From: Alphaproteobacteria bacterium
GTDB lineage: Bacteria > Pseudomonadota > Alphaproteobacteria > Acetobacterales > Acetobacteraceae
NCBI GenBank assembly: GCA_026225015.1
Contig: JAMFRY010000038.1
Span: 1-32,042 of the forward strand
DNA: 32,042 nt
Direction of reading: 5' to 3'
Position numbers and translations under genes: made by a program. This document shows, one piece after another, positions 1 to 8,293 of this stretch. The notes below the pieces were generated by a model. The model was not told the origin of the DNA, ran no database searches, and saw nothing but the letters and a program-made list of their open reading frames with translations. Within the stretch, counting starts at the first letter, position 1, and each line of letters opens with the position of its first letter.

Positions 1-561
1 ACCTGGCAAAGCACCGAGCAAAATACCGATTTGTTCGTCGCTTTCACAAAACTTGGCCGCAAGGAGGATGCCGCTTCAGCCGGTGATTTTGTTCACGCGA
101 TGTTTGAGCCGGCAAAAACACTGTTTAACGCAGGGACTGCCCCGAATGGGTCGATTAACCCGCTACTGGCGGCGGATGCCGGCATCTGGCCGTTCCTGGC
201 GGGCCTGGGCAGCGCCAAATCAGCAGAAACGGCGATTGAAGCGCTACGGCGCGGCGCCGGCATTGGCTTCAGCGCCGCCAGCCTCGGTATATGGCCGGAG
301 GGCACAGCCTTCGCGGCTTTGGCCTTGCAGCGCTTGAACCCTGCCGAGGCGGTCGATTTTCTGGCGACGGTCGAAGCACAGATTTCGCCATCCGGCTTCG
401 TTTACGCCGCCATTGGCGACAGCCTTGCCACGGGCCTTGACGTAGGCCCACCGCCGCCCGGAAAACCGCCCGTGCCCTTCAACTATTTCCGCCGCCCGGC
501 TTTGGCGCCAACGGCCTGGGCCGCGATGAGCGCAATGGGGTGCAATCCACTTTCAACTTGA
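1..561 (+). CDS. C-terminal part of an unrecognised (alpha/alpha)-barrel-like protein, 5' truncated
   Basis: The frame is open from the first base of the window, so the true start lies upstream and about 186 C-terminal residues are visible. It ends at a TGA at 559-561. I do not recognise a named family. The spacing of aromatic and small-residue helices, with motifs such as STEQNTDLF near the left edge, AGIWPFLAG, GIWPEGTAFAALAL and a terminal PTAWAAMSAMGCNP, resembles the repeated helical hairpins of six-hairpin glycosidase or cyclase-like toroids. This is a resemblance only. The next gene, 46 bases downstream on the same strand, is a large glycosyltransferase, so a role in glycan or cell-surface metabolism is a fair guess. 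No lipobox or membrane segment is visible in the part present. Confidence 0.6.
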   Translation, partial: TWQSTEQNTDLFVAFTKLGRKEDAASAGDFVHAMFEPAKTLFNAGTAPNGSINPLLAADAGIWPFLAGLGSAKSAETAIEALRRGAGIGFSAASLGIWPEGTAFAALALQRLNPAEAVDFLATVEAQISPSGFVYAAIGDSLATGLDVGPPPPGKPPVPFNYFRRPALAPTAWAAMSAMGCNPLST

Positions 562-607
562 GATAGAATATGATAGCGGGCAAAGAAACCAACGCAAACG
601 GGTCTCG

Positions 608-3600
608 ATGCCGCTTCCCGCCGCCCTGCTTTTGCAGCCTGATTGTACTGTAAAACCCGGCTGGGCGGTATTCGATCCGGTATGGTATCTTAAAAAATAC
701 GGCAATTTCATCCCCGCTCGCATCGCGCGAACGCCAGCCGATTTGCTGTCCTATTATTTGCAACACGGCGCCAGGAGCGGCCACGCGCCCAGCCCATTTT
801 TCGACGAGCATTACTACCGCTCGGCCAACCCGAACATTGCCGCATTGGTCAAGGCCGGCCGCTACGCATCCGGCTTTGACCATTTCTGCCAGCTTGGCCA
901 TCGCTTCCATGCAGGGCACTGGCTGTTCGACGATCCACTCTATGGCAGCCTGTACGACGACATGGCGCTGGAGAATCTCGACGCCCAACAGTTTTACGGC
1001 CGCTATGACCATTTTTTACGTTCCGGCCAGTATGAACATCGGCAGCCGCATTTGCTGTTCGACAGCCACTTCTATCGCTCCCAGGCGATTGCCGCCGGTG
1101 ATTCGGCCTCTGTCATCGATCATTGCGGTTCCTTCAGCCATTACCTCTACCGCCTTGCAACCGGCGCAACCGAGTTGCCGCCATCAATTTACTTCGATCC
1201 GGCCTGGTATCTTCGGCAAAACGAAAATGCCGACGAAAACGCGGACCAGAAATTCGGCTCGGCCATTGCGCATTATCTGGCCGGCAGAAACCCGGTCCAT
1301 CCAGACCCGGTGCCGGAATTCTCCGAGCGTTATTATTGCCAAACAAATCTCGATCTGGCCGGAGATTATTCAAATGGTTATCGGCATTTTCTGCAAACCG
1401 GCGTATTTGAATTCCGCCGGCCAAGCCCGGATATCGACCTCACCTTTTACCGCGACGCCAATGCGGAGGTTCGCAATGCGTTAAATACGGGCCAGGCGCG
1501 CGACGCCTTCGCGCATCTGCGCGCGGTCGGGTTGAGCAAAGGGCTGCCATGCGCGCCGGAGGACCAAAAACCTGCAACCGTTGAGGCGGCGGCAAGGCAG
1601 TTATTCATCCGCAAAGCCCGCGACAATCTGGCCATCTTCGCTCGCCGAAAAATTGATTTTGGTTTTGTGGGGGCCTGCCAACTATCCGTCATTATGGTGG
1701 CTTGCGAAAAATTCGAACTGACCATGCTGGCCTTGAGTTCGCTGCGCAGCAATTTTGCCGGCGCCATGCAGCTTATTCTGGTCGATAACGGCTCATGTGA
1801 TGCGACGGCGGATATCGTGCAATATGTCGCAGGCGCCAGCATCATCCGGCTCGACCGGAATATCGGCTATCTGCGCGCCTGCAATCTGGCACTAAGGCAA
1901 GTTGCCGCTGAAGTCGTGCTGTTTGTGAACAATGATGTCGAATTCGGCTTCGGCGCGGTGGATGCCGCGATCGCCCGCATACATTCCGATCCCGGCATCG
2001 GCGCCGTTGGGGCTAAGGTGATTCGCATGCACGGCCTGCTGCAGGAAGCCGGCTGCATCGTCTGGCGGGATGGTTCCACGAGCGGCTATATGCGCGATGC
2101 CTCGCCGCTGGCGCCGGAGGCGAATTTCACGCGCGATGTCGATTTCTGTTCCGGGGTTTTTCTGCTCTGCCGCGGCGCGGTGGTGAAGCGTTTGGGTGGC
2201 TTCGACCCTGATTTCGGCCCCGCCTATTACGAGGATGCCGACTTATGCGTCCGCATGGCCGAGGCGGGATTCCGCGTCGTGGTTGATCCGGCGATCGTGA
2301 TCCACCATCTTGAATATGGCAGCGCGGGTAGCCACGCCGCGCGGGCGCTCATGCAGCGTGGGCAGAGGATTTTTGCGCGCAAGCACGCGGCATTTCTAGC
2401 AACCAGGCTGCCGAACAGCCCGCATAACCTGGTTGCCGCCCGCTCGCCGCGGGGAGGCCGGCGCAATGTTTTATTCATCGAGGATACCGTCCCGCTGCGC
2501 CGGCTCGGCTCCGGCTATGCCCGCGCCAATGACATCGTGCACGCCATCGTTGCCGCCGGCCATGCGGCCTCCATTTTTCCCGTGAGCGGCGCCGATTTTG
2601 ACGTGACGAGCATGTTTGCAGACCTGCCAGACAACGTGGAAATTCTGCATGACCGCGATGTGAACCAGCTCGCCGAATTTCTGGAAGCGCGGCCCGGCTA
2701 TTATGATCTGATCTGGGTTTCCCGGACGCATAATCTCTCGCGCATTCTACCCGCTTGCCTGCAGGCGGGAATTGATCCGGGTATTGTGCCCTTTGTGCTC
2801 GATACCGAAGCCATTGTCAGCCTGCGAGAAAATGCCCGCGCGGCGCTGATCGGCGTGCAAAAATTCGATTTTGCCAGCGCGCTGCGCAGCGAGTTGGAGT
2901 GGGCGCCGCTTTGCCGGCATTGCATCGCGGTCAATGATTCGGAAGCGAGCCTGCTCCGCGATGCAGGGTTGCGCAATGTTTCCGTGCTCGGCACGCAACG
3001 ACCGCCGGAGCCGATTCCGGAGCCGTTCGATGCCCGCTCAGGCTTGCTGTTTGTCGCCAGTATTCATCAGCCCGACAGCCCGAATCTGGACGCGCTGCAC
3101 TGGTACCTGCAAGCCATCCTGCCAGCGCTGATGCGCGAGATGGAAGCGCCGCCAACCCTTAATGTTGCCGGCCATGTCGCGCCGGGAATCGATCTGAGTC
3201 CATTCGCCGATCATCCTTACATTAAACTGCACGGCGCCGCGCTTTCGTTGCGGCGGCATTACGCGCAGAACCGGCTGTTCATTGCGCCGACACGCTTTGC
3301 CGCCGGCACACCGTACAAGCTCTACGAAGCGGCCTCCTTCGGATTGCCCATTGTCGCAACGCAACTGCTCGCCGACCAACTGAATTGGCAGGATGATATC
3401 GAGCTTCTCACTTCCCCCGCCAATGATCCGCAATGTTTCGCAAGCCGGATCGCCAGTCTTTACCGCTCCGAGCGGCTATGGGGGCGCTTGCGAGATAACG
3501 CGGTCTCCCGGCTCGAACGTGAAAACACCGCCGAGGCTTTCAACGGCGCGGTAGCAAAGATTGTCGAAACTTCGCTCGCTTGGGTGGTTTATGATGAGAC

Positions 3601-3622
3601 GCGGTTGGCCGTTGGCGGGTGA
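608..3622 (+). CDS. Large multidomain glycosyltransferase: N-terminal repeats, GT2 domain, C-terminal GT1/GT4-like domain
   Basis: A 1004-residue protein built of three parts. Residues about 15-320 carry degenerate repeats of the form FDPxWYL ... HYLxxGxxExRxPxP ... FDxxFYR, recurring five or six times. Residues about 358-600 are a family 2 glycosyltransferase fold: LSVIMVACEKFE opens it, DNGSCDAT is the nucleotide-binding loop, NNDVEFG near 440 takes the place of the DxD motif, and YYEDADLC near 539 supplies the acidic catalytic region. Residues about 810-980 (LLFVASIHQPDSPNLDAL, then FAAGTPYKLYEAASFGLPIVAT) match the nucleotide-sugar-binding half of a GT-B (family 1/4) enzyme. Such proteins usually act at the cytoplasmic side on surface polysaccharide or protein glycans; the acceptor cannot be told. 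The start is the first ATG of the frame, without a clear ribosome-binding site. The 3' end overlaps the convergent yifB gene by 34 bases. Confidence 0.9.
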   Translation: MPLPAALLLQPDCTVKPGWAVFDPVWYLKKYGNFIPARIARTPADLLSYYLQHGARSGHAPSPFFDEHYYRSANPNIAALVKAGRYASGFDHFCQLGHRFHAGHWLFDDPLYGSLYDDMALENLDAQQFYGRYDHFLRSGQYEHRQPHLLFDSHFYRSQAIAAGDSASVIDHCGSFSHYLYRLATGATELPPSIYFDPAWYLRQNENADENADQKFGSAIAHYLAGRNPVHPDPVPEFSERYYCQTNLDLAGDYSNGYRHFLQTGVFEFRRPSPDIDLTFYRDANAEVRNALNTGQARDAFAHLRAVGLSKGLPCAPEDQKPATVEAAARQLFIRKARDNLAIFARRKIDFGFVGACQLSVIMVACEKFELTMLALSSLRSNFAGAMQLILVDNGSCDATADIVQYVAGASIIRLDRNIGYLRACNLALRQVAAEVVLFVNNDVEFGFGAVDAAIARIHSDPGIGAVGAKVIRMHGLLQEAGCIVWRDGSTSGYMRDASPLAPEANFTRDVDFCSGVFLLCRGAVVKRLGGFDPDFGPAYYEDADLCVRMAEAGFRVVVDPAIVIHHLEYGSAGSHAARALMQRGQRIFARKHAAFLATRLPNSPHNLVAARSPRGGRRNVLFIEDTVPLRRLGSGYARANDIVHAIVAAGHAASIFPVSGADFDVTSMFADLPDNVEILHDRDVNQLAEFLEARPGYYDLIWVSRTHNLSRILPACLQAGIDPGIVPFVLDTEAIVSLRENARAALIGVQKFDFASALRSELEWAPLCRHCIAVNDSEASLLRDAGLRNVSVLGTQRPPEPIPEPFDARSGLLFVASIHQPDSPNLDALHWYLQAILPALMREMEAPPTLNVAGHVAPGIDLSPFADHPYIKLHGAALSLRRHYAQNRLFIAPTRFAAGTPYKLYEAASFGLPIVATQLLADQLNWQDDIELLTSPANDPQCFASRIASLYRSERLWGRLRDNAVSRLERENTAEAFNGAVAKIVETSLAWVVYDETRLAVGG

Positions 3623-5136
3623 ACGGGGCCGGCCAGCGTGCTGCGGCCGGGAATCCGGTGCCGGTAGGCGAGCGCCTCCAGAATATGCGCGCGGTGCACC
3701 AGTTCAGACTTCGCCAGATCGGCGATCGTGCGGCCGACGCGCAAAATGCGGGTGAAGCCGCGGGCCGAGAGCCGTAGCCGCGTGCTGGCGGTCTCGGCGA
3801 GCGCCCTGGCTTCCGGCGCCATTTCGATCTGGTCCGCAAGCGCTTCGGCATTGCTGGGAGCGCTCTCGCCATAACGCTCGCGCTGCAATTGCCGCGCCGC
3901 CGCCACCCTGGCAGCCACGATCACGCTTGCTTCGCCCGCCGGCGCGCGGCTGAGTTCGGCAGGGGCGATGGGTGAAATTTCGATGATCAAATCAATTCTA
4001 TCCAGCAACGGCCCGCTGATTTTTGACTGATAATCTTCCCCGCAACGCGGCGCCCGGCCACATTCGCGCGAGGCGTCGCCCAAATAGCCGCAGCGGCAGG
4101 GATTCATCGCCGCGACCAGTTGAAACCGCGCCGGATAGGTAATATGCGCCGCGGCCCTTGCCACCGTGGTATGCCCCGCTTCCAAAGGCTGGCGCAACGC
4201 CTCCAATGTCGCGCGTGGGAATTCCGGTAATTCGTCCATGAACAGAACCCCGCGATGCGCGAGCGAAACTTCACCCGGCTTGGCCCGGTTGCCGCCGCCG
4301 GTGATGGCCGCCATGCTGGCCGAATGATGCGGCTCCCGAAAAGGCGGGCGCGTCACCAGCCTGCCATCCTCCAGCAGCCCGGCAACCGAATGTACCATGC
4401 TGACTTCCAGCGCTTCCCGCGGACGCAAATCCGGCAGCAGGCCCGGCAATCGCGCCGCCAGCATGGATTTGCCCCCGCCGGGTGGCCCTATCATCAACAG
4501 ATTATGCCCGCCTGCGGCGGCAATCTCCAATGCGCGGCGCGAGGTTTCCATGCCACGCACATCCGCGAGATCGAGGGTTTTGAAGCCGCCGCCCAGCATC
4601 CCCTCCGGCGGCGCTGACATCACCTGCGTGCCGCGAAAATGGTTGATCAGGCAAAGCAGGTCGGGAGCCGCCAGTACCGTCAATTCGCCCGCCCAACCGG
4701 CCTCCGGGCCTTGAGATTCCGGGCAGATCAACCCCAGTTCCCGATTCTGCGCCGCGATCGCCGCGGGCAGCACGCCGGCGACGGGTTGTATCCTGCCATC
4801 CAGGGAAAGTTCGCCCAAAGCCGCAAATTGCGCAATTTCCTCGCGCGGCAGAACGTCCATCGCGGCCAGCACGGCCAGCGCTACCGGCAGGTCGAAATGG
4901 CTGCCCTCCTTCAGCATATCGGCCGGCGCCAAGTTGACCAGCACCCGCTTGGGCGGCAGCGCCAAGCCCATGGCTGTCAGCGCGGCGCGCACCCGCTCGC
5001 GCGCCTCGCCAACCGCTTTGTCTGGCAGGCCCACCATCAAAAAAGCCGGCAGGCCGGAGGATATCTGCACCTGAATCTCGACCGGTTGCGCGTCGATCCC
5101 GGCAAAGGCGAAGCTCTGGACGCGCGCGATGCTCAT
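3589..5136 (-). CDS. comM: YifB/ComM family Mg-chelatase-like AAA ATPase
   Basis: A 515-residue protein, the usual length for the YifB/ComM family. The N-terminal 170 residues have the ChlI-like fold that starts with the typical SFAFAGIDAQPVEIQVQIS and GLPDKAVGEARERV. The AAA module has Walker A GPPGGGKSM near residue 217 and Walker B GVLFMDELPEF. NPCRCGYLGD followed by two further cysteines gives the family's cysteine cluster, and a helical C-terminal domain follows. In naturally competent bacteria ComM is a hexameric helicase that widens recombination joints during transformation. Many non-competent species keep the gene, so the role here is inferred from family only. The ATG at 5136 begins the conserved N-terminus but has no strong ribosome-binding site. 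The gene lies 62 bases downstream of the ydfG-like gene on the same strand. Confidence 0.93.
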   Translation of the reverse strand: MSIARVQSFAFAGIDAQPVEIQVQISSGLPAFLMVGLPDKAVGEARERVRAALTAMGLALPPKRVLVNLAPADMLKEGSHFDLPVALAVLAAMDVLPREEIAQFAALGELSLDGRIQPVAGVLPAAIAAQNRELGLICPESQGPEAGWAGELTVLAAPDLLCLINHFRGTQVMSAPPEGMLGGGFKTLDLADVRGMETSRRALEIAAAGGHNLLMIGPPGGGKSMLAARLPGLLPDLRPREALEVSMVHSVAGLLEDGRLVTRPPFREPHHSASMAAITGGGNRAKPGEVSLAHRGVLFMDELPEFPRATLEALRQPLEAGHTTVARAAAHITYPARFQLVAAMNPCRCGYLGDASRECGRAPRCGEDYQSKISGPLLDRIDLIIEISPIAPAELSRAPAGEASVIVAARVAAARQLQRERYGESAPSNAEALADQIEMAPEARALAETASTRLRLSARGFTRILRVGRTIADLAKSELVHRAHILEALAYRHRIPGRSTLAGPVHPPTANRVSS

Positions 5137-5198
5137 CGTAAAAATACCCGCATAGGTTGCAGGCTAGCAACGCGGGACGCTGGCAGGCAAGCGGTGTT

Positions 5199-5951
5199 TT
5201 ATCCGCGTTTCACCGCGAAGGCGGCGCTGGCCTGGCAGGTTGGCATCAGCTCGATCCGGTTGATGTTCACATGCGCCGGCAGGCCGATGATCCAAGCCGC
5301 TGTTTCTGCAATATCTTCGGGCGAGAGCGGGGTTATTCCCTCATAAACTGCCCGGGCGCGCTGCGCATCGCCGCCAAAGCGCACCTCGCTGAATTCGCTG
5401 CCGCCGACCATTCCGGGCTCGATATCCGTCACGCGGATGTTTTTACCGACCAGATCGGCCCGCAGATTCAGGGAAAACTGCTTCACGAAGGCCTTGCTGC
5501 CGCCATAAACATGGCCGCCGGGATAAGGATAGGTTCCGGCCACGCTGCCGAGATTGATAATGGTGCCGCGATTGCGTTCCACCATGCCCGGAAGCACCGC
5601 CCGGGTCACATGCATCAGCCCGGTGACGTTGGTGGCGACCATTTGGTCCCATTGCGCCAGATCGGCATCCCAGGCGGGGGACAGGCCCAGCGCCAGGCCG
5701 GCATTGTTGATCAGCACGTCGATTGCGCGCCAGTCTTTCGGCAGGCTGTCCACAAAGCCGGCGACGGCGGCAGCGTCGGTAACATCAAGCGGCCGGGGTA
5801 GGAGCGCATCGCCGAGTTCCGCGGCGAGACCCTCCAACCGCTCGACCCGCCTGCCCGTGGCGATAACCTTATGCCCGTCCTTCACGAAGCGCCGCGCGAA
5901 GGCCGCACCGAAGCCGGCGGTTGCACCGGTCACCAAAATCACCTGCTGCAT
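5199..5951 (-). CDS. ydfG: YdfG-like short-chain dehydrogenase (NADP-dependent 3-hydroxy acid / serine dehydrogenase)
   Basis: A classical short-chain dehydrogenase of 250 residues. TGATAGFG is the glycine-rich cofactor loop, ATGRR suits NADP, NNAGLALG is the structural NNAG motif, and the catalytic Ser-Tyr-Lys lies in GSVAG and YGGSK. The sequence follows Escherichia coli YdfG along its whole length as I remember it (HKVIATGRR, TRAVLPGMVERN, RVTDIEPGMVGGSEFS, LPAHVNINRIELMP). YdfG reduces malonic semialdehyde to 3-hydroxypropionate and oxidises L-allo-threonine and L-serine. The open frame extends 19 codons further upstream to 6008, but I place the start at 5951 because a GAGGA ribosome-binding site sits about 6 bases before that ATG and the Rossmann fold begins directly after it. 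Confidence 0.92.
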   Translation of the reverse strand: MQQVILVTGATAGFGAAFARRFVKDGHKVIATGRRVERLEGLAAELGDALLPRPLDVTDAAAVAGFVDSLPKDWRAIDVLINNAGLALGLSPAWDADLAQWDQMVATNVTGLMHVTRAVLPGMVERNRGTIINLGSVAGTYPYPGGHVYGGSKAFVKQFSLNLRADLVGKNIRVTDIEPGMVGGSEFSEVRFGGDAQRARAVYEGITPLSPEDIAETAAWIIGLPAHVNINRIELMPTCQASAAFAVKRG

Positions 5952-6008
5952 CGAAATCCTCGCCACATTACCGATCCCTATTGTGCTGCATTCGAGGAGC
6001 GGTGGCAA

Positions 6009-6105
6009 AGCTTGGAGCGCAGGCGTCCCGCCCGCATAAGGCCGCGCCGCAGAGCATTGAGTACAACCCGGCGGAGGCGCGGGCGAGACGCCCGCGCTCC
6101 AAGCT
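6009..6105. repeat. Long imperfect inverted repeat, REP/BIME-like intergenic element
   Basis: The left arm (6009-6035) and right arm (6079-6105) are 27 bases each and are reverse complements except at two positions, separated by 43 bases. Each arm itself contains GGCGTCYCGCCCGC-like inner symmetry. The element fills the space between the divergent ydfG-like and helix-turn-helix genes. GC-rich palindromes of this kind (GGAGCGC-GGCGT-CCGC) recur in many bacterial genomes as REP-like elements. Whether this genome has more copies cannot be seen from this window. Confidence 0.7.
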
Positions 6106-6192
6106 GGGCGTCGCCTTTGTCCCGCAATGCGGGTTGAGTCTCGGCCCTCACTGGAGTAGCGCTCTGCCGATCAAACAAGACAGGATTTCTCC

Positions 6193-6501
6193 GTGACCAA
6201 ATCAACCACACTCGGCTTCCCCCAAGCCGCGCAGGCGCTTGGGGTTTCCATCCGCACATTGCGCCAGGCCATCCGCAACGGGAAGATACCGGCTCCCGGC
6301 GCCAACGTAACCGCCGTAACCACGCTTACCCCCGAATGGCTCGCCAGCGTTCAGCAAACCGCCAAAGCCTCCCCCGATCGCTTCAAGGATAGCGGCCGCC
6401 CGGCTGTCCCGGCTTTCGCCCGCTATGAAGGCACCTCCGCCTGGCGCAAGTTTCATCGCCGCGTGCATGCCTATAATCGCAACCGGACGGCTGCCGGCTA
6501 G
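6193..6501 (+). CDS. Small helix-turn-helix DNA-binding protein
   Basis: A 102-residue basic protein. Residues about 7-32 (FPQAAQALGVSIRTLRQAIR) read as a helix-turn-helix of the MerR/excisionase kind: an alanine-rich first helix, the GVS turn and a TLRQAIRNG recognition helix followed by KIPAP, the small wing seen in excisionase and helix_turn_helix_17 proteins. The rest is rich in Arg, Lys and aromatic residues (AWRKFHRRVHAYNRNR) and could also touch DNA. The start is a GTG with a weak AGGA about 8 bases upstream. The 3' end overlaps the convergent codA gene by 4 bases. No partner gene or target is evident. It might be a domesticated excisionase-type protein or a local regulator. Confidence 0.65.
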   Translation: MTKSTTLGFPQAAQALGVSIRTLRQAIRNGKIPAPGANVTAVTTLTPEWLASVQQTAKASPDRFKDSGRPAVPAFARYEGTSAWRKFHRRVHAYNRNRTAAG

Positions 6502-7787
6502 GCAAGGTCCAGGCTTGCTTTGGTGAAATCGACGTGTCGCTCCTGCCGGCCGAACCGCACCAGCGTCTCCCTGGGGCTCGCCTCTGCCAATATCTTGCCG
6601 CGGCGGATCACGAATAGCCGTTCGGCGCGCAGGCGGATGGCTTCGATCGGATCGGCGGCCTGCAGGACGATCAAATCGGCAGCCTTCCCCGGCGCGATGC
6701 CGTAATCATTCAAATTCAAGGTTTTCGCCGCGTTTACTGTCACCGCGTCGAAACAGGATTTGATCTCCTCCACGCCGGTCATCTGCCCGACATGCAGCGC
6801 CATGTTGGCGACTTCCAGCATGTCGTGGCTGCCCAGCGGGTACCAGGGGTCCATCACGCAGTCATGGCCGAAGGAGACGTTCACCCCGGCCGCCATCAGC
6901 TCCTTCACCCGGGTCATGCCGCGGCGTTTGGGGTAGGTGTCGTGCCTTCCCTGCAGCGTGATGTTGATCAGCGGGTTGGCGATTGCCGAAACCTGCGCCT
7001 CCGCAATCAGCGGGATCAACTTGCTGACATAATAATTATCCATGCTGTGCATCGAGGTGAGATGCGAACCCGCAACGCGGCCGTGCAGCCCGTGCCGGAT
7101 CGTCTCCGCCACCAAATTTTCGATATGGCGGGAGAGCGGGTCGTCGCTTTCATCGCAATGCATGTCCACCAGCAGCCCACGATCGGCGGCGATCCGCATG
7201 AGCTGCTTCACGCTGGCGGCGCCGTCTTCCATCGTGCGCTCAAAATGCGGAATGCCGCCGACCACATCCACGCCCTTATCCAAGGCGCGGGCCAGGTTTT
7301 CCGGTGATTTGGGGTAGCGGATATAGCCGTCCTGCGGAAAGGCGACGAGTTGGATGTCGAGATAGGGTTTCATCTCCTCTCGCAGCGCCAGCAAGGCATC
7401 TACCGCGAGCAGCCTGTCGTCGGAGATATCCACATGGCTCCGGATCACCAGCGTGCCGCGCGCGATCGACCAGAGGCAGAGTTTTTTCGCGCGCTCGTAA
7501 ATCCCCGCTTGCGTGAGCGAGGGCTTCAACTCGCCCCAGAGCGCAATGCCTTCCAGCAAGGTGCCACTCTGATTCGGCCCCGATAGCCCCAGGCTCAGCG
7601 TGGTATCCAGATGCAGGTGGGAATCGATGAAAGGCGGGCAGACCAGCCTTCCGGCGGCGTCGATTTTCTGCTCCGCCTCCGCCGCCAGTCTTGGCTCAAC
7701 GGCGACGATCCGCTCGCCGGCAATGCCGATATCCACTGGCGCGCGCCCATCTTGCAGGGTGGCGCCACGAATAATCAGGTCGAGCAT
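6498..7787 (-). CDS. codA: Cytosine deaminase (CodA family amidohydrolase)
   Basis: A 429-residue metal-dependent amidohydrolase matching E. coli CodA throughout. HLHLD (His57, His59) gives the first metal ligands, AFPQDG is the substrate glutamine/glycine region, HCDE near residue 210 holds the third ligand His and the catalytic Glu, SHLTSMHS gives the next His, and FGHDCVMDPWYPLG has the metal-binding Asp. NPLINITLQGRHDTYPKRRG is also a CodA signature. The enzyme turns cytosine into uracil and ammonia in pyrimidine salvage; some family members act on isocytosine or creatinine, so the substrate is a strong but not certain guess. An AAGGAG ribosome-binding site lies about 6 bases before the ATG. 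No permease (codB) is adjacent. Confidence 0.88.
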   Translation of the reverse strand: MLDLIIRGATLQDGRAPVDIGIAGERIVAVEPRLAAEAEQKIDAAGRLVCPPFIDSHLHLDTTLSLGLSGPNQSGTLLEGIALWGELKPSLTQAGIYERAKKLCLWSIARGTLVIRSHVDISDDRLLAVDALLALREEMKPYLDIQLVAFPQDGYIRYPKSPENLARALDKGVDVVGGIPHFERTMEDGAASVKQLMRIAADRGLLVDMHCDESDDPLSRHIENLVAETIRHGLHGRVAGSHLTSMHSMDNYYVSKLIPLIAEAQVSAIANPLINITLQGRHDTYPKRRGMTRVKELMAAGVNVSFGHDCVMDPWYPLGSHDMLEVANMALHVGQMTGVEEIKSCFDAVTVNAAKTLNLNDYGIAPGKAADLIVLQAADPIEAIRLRAERLFVIRRGKILAEASPRETLVRFGRQERHVDFTKASLDLA

Positions 7788-7867
7788 CTTCGTCTCCTTC
7801 TACCGCTTTCGTGACCTTGGCCGGAGCGTTATTGCCGCGCAAGCCCGCATTCTTTAGGAGGATGCAC

Positions 7868-8293
7868 ATGCGCTCATCCAACCTGCTCCCGTTTCTGGCT
7901 TTGGGATTCCTGGCCGCCTGCCAGGTGCCCGGCCGCAACAGCTTTGCGCCAGCGGCGGCGGGGCCGGATACCGCCAGCGTCTCCGCCACCCAGGCCTTCA
8001 ACGGCCGCGTGCCGCTCATCACCATCCTGCCCGGCACCAGTGATTTCGCCGCCCCGGTCGCCTCCGCCGTGCGCCAGGCTCTGGCCATCAAGACCGGCGC
8101 TGCGTTCGAGGTGCAGGCCCAGAGCCCGGCCTCCGCCACGCCGGATGCCAGCGCCGCCGAACTAGCCGCCCTTTCGGACACCGCGGCGGCGGTCGCCAAG
8201 GCCATTATCGGCGATGGCGTCGCGGCTTCGCATGTCTCGCTCACCGCCAAATCCGCCGGGCTGGATTCCTATGTGCTCGTCTATGTGAAATGA
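7868..8293 (+). CDS. Small predicted lipoprotein upstream of pyrD
   Basis: A 141-residue protein with a lipoprotein signal: MRSS, a hydrophobic LLPFLALGFLAA stretch and the lipobox LAAC with Cys at about residue 18. The mature part is Ala/Ser-rich and contains no family I recognise. An in-frame ATG at 7862 is rejected as the start because the perfect AGGAGG (7856-7861) directly abuts it, whereas the ATG at 7868 is 6 bases away. The stop overlaps the pyrD start (ATGA), so the two are translationally coupled and probably co-transcribed. It is likely anchored in the inner or outer membrane. Quinone-dependent PyrD also works at the membrane, but a functional link is speculative. Confidence 0.78.
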   Translation: MRSSNLLPFLALGFLAACQVPGRNSFAPAAAGPDTASVSATQAFNGRVPLITILPGTSDFAAPVASAVRQALAIKTGAAFEVQAQSPASATPDASAAELAALSDTAAAVAKAIIGDGVAASHVSLTAKSAGLDSYVLVYVK

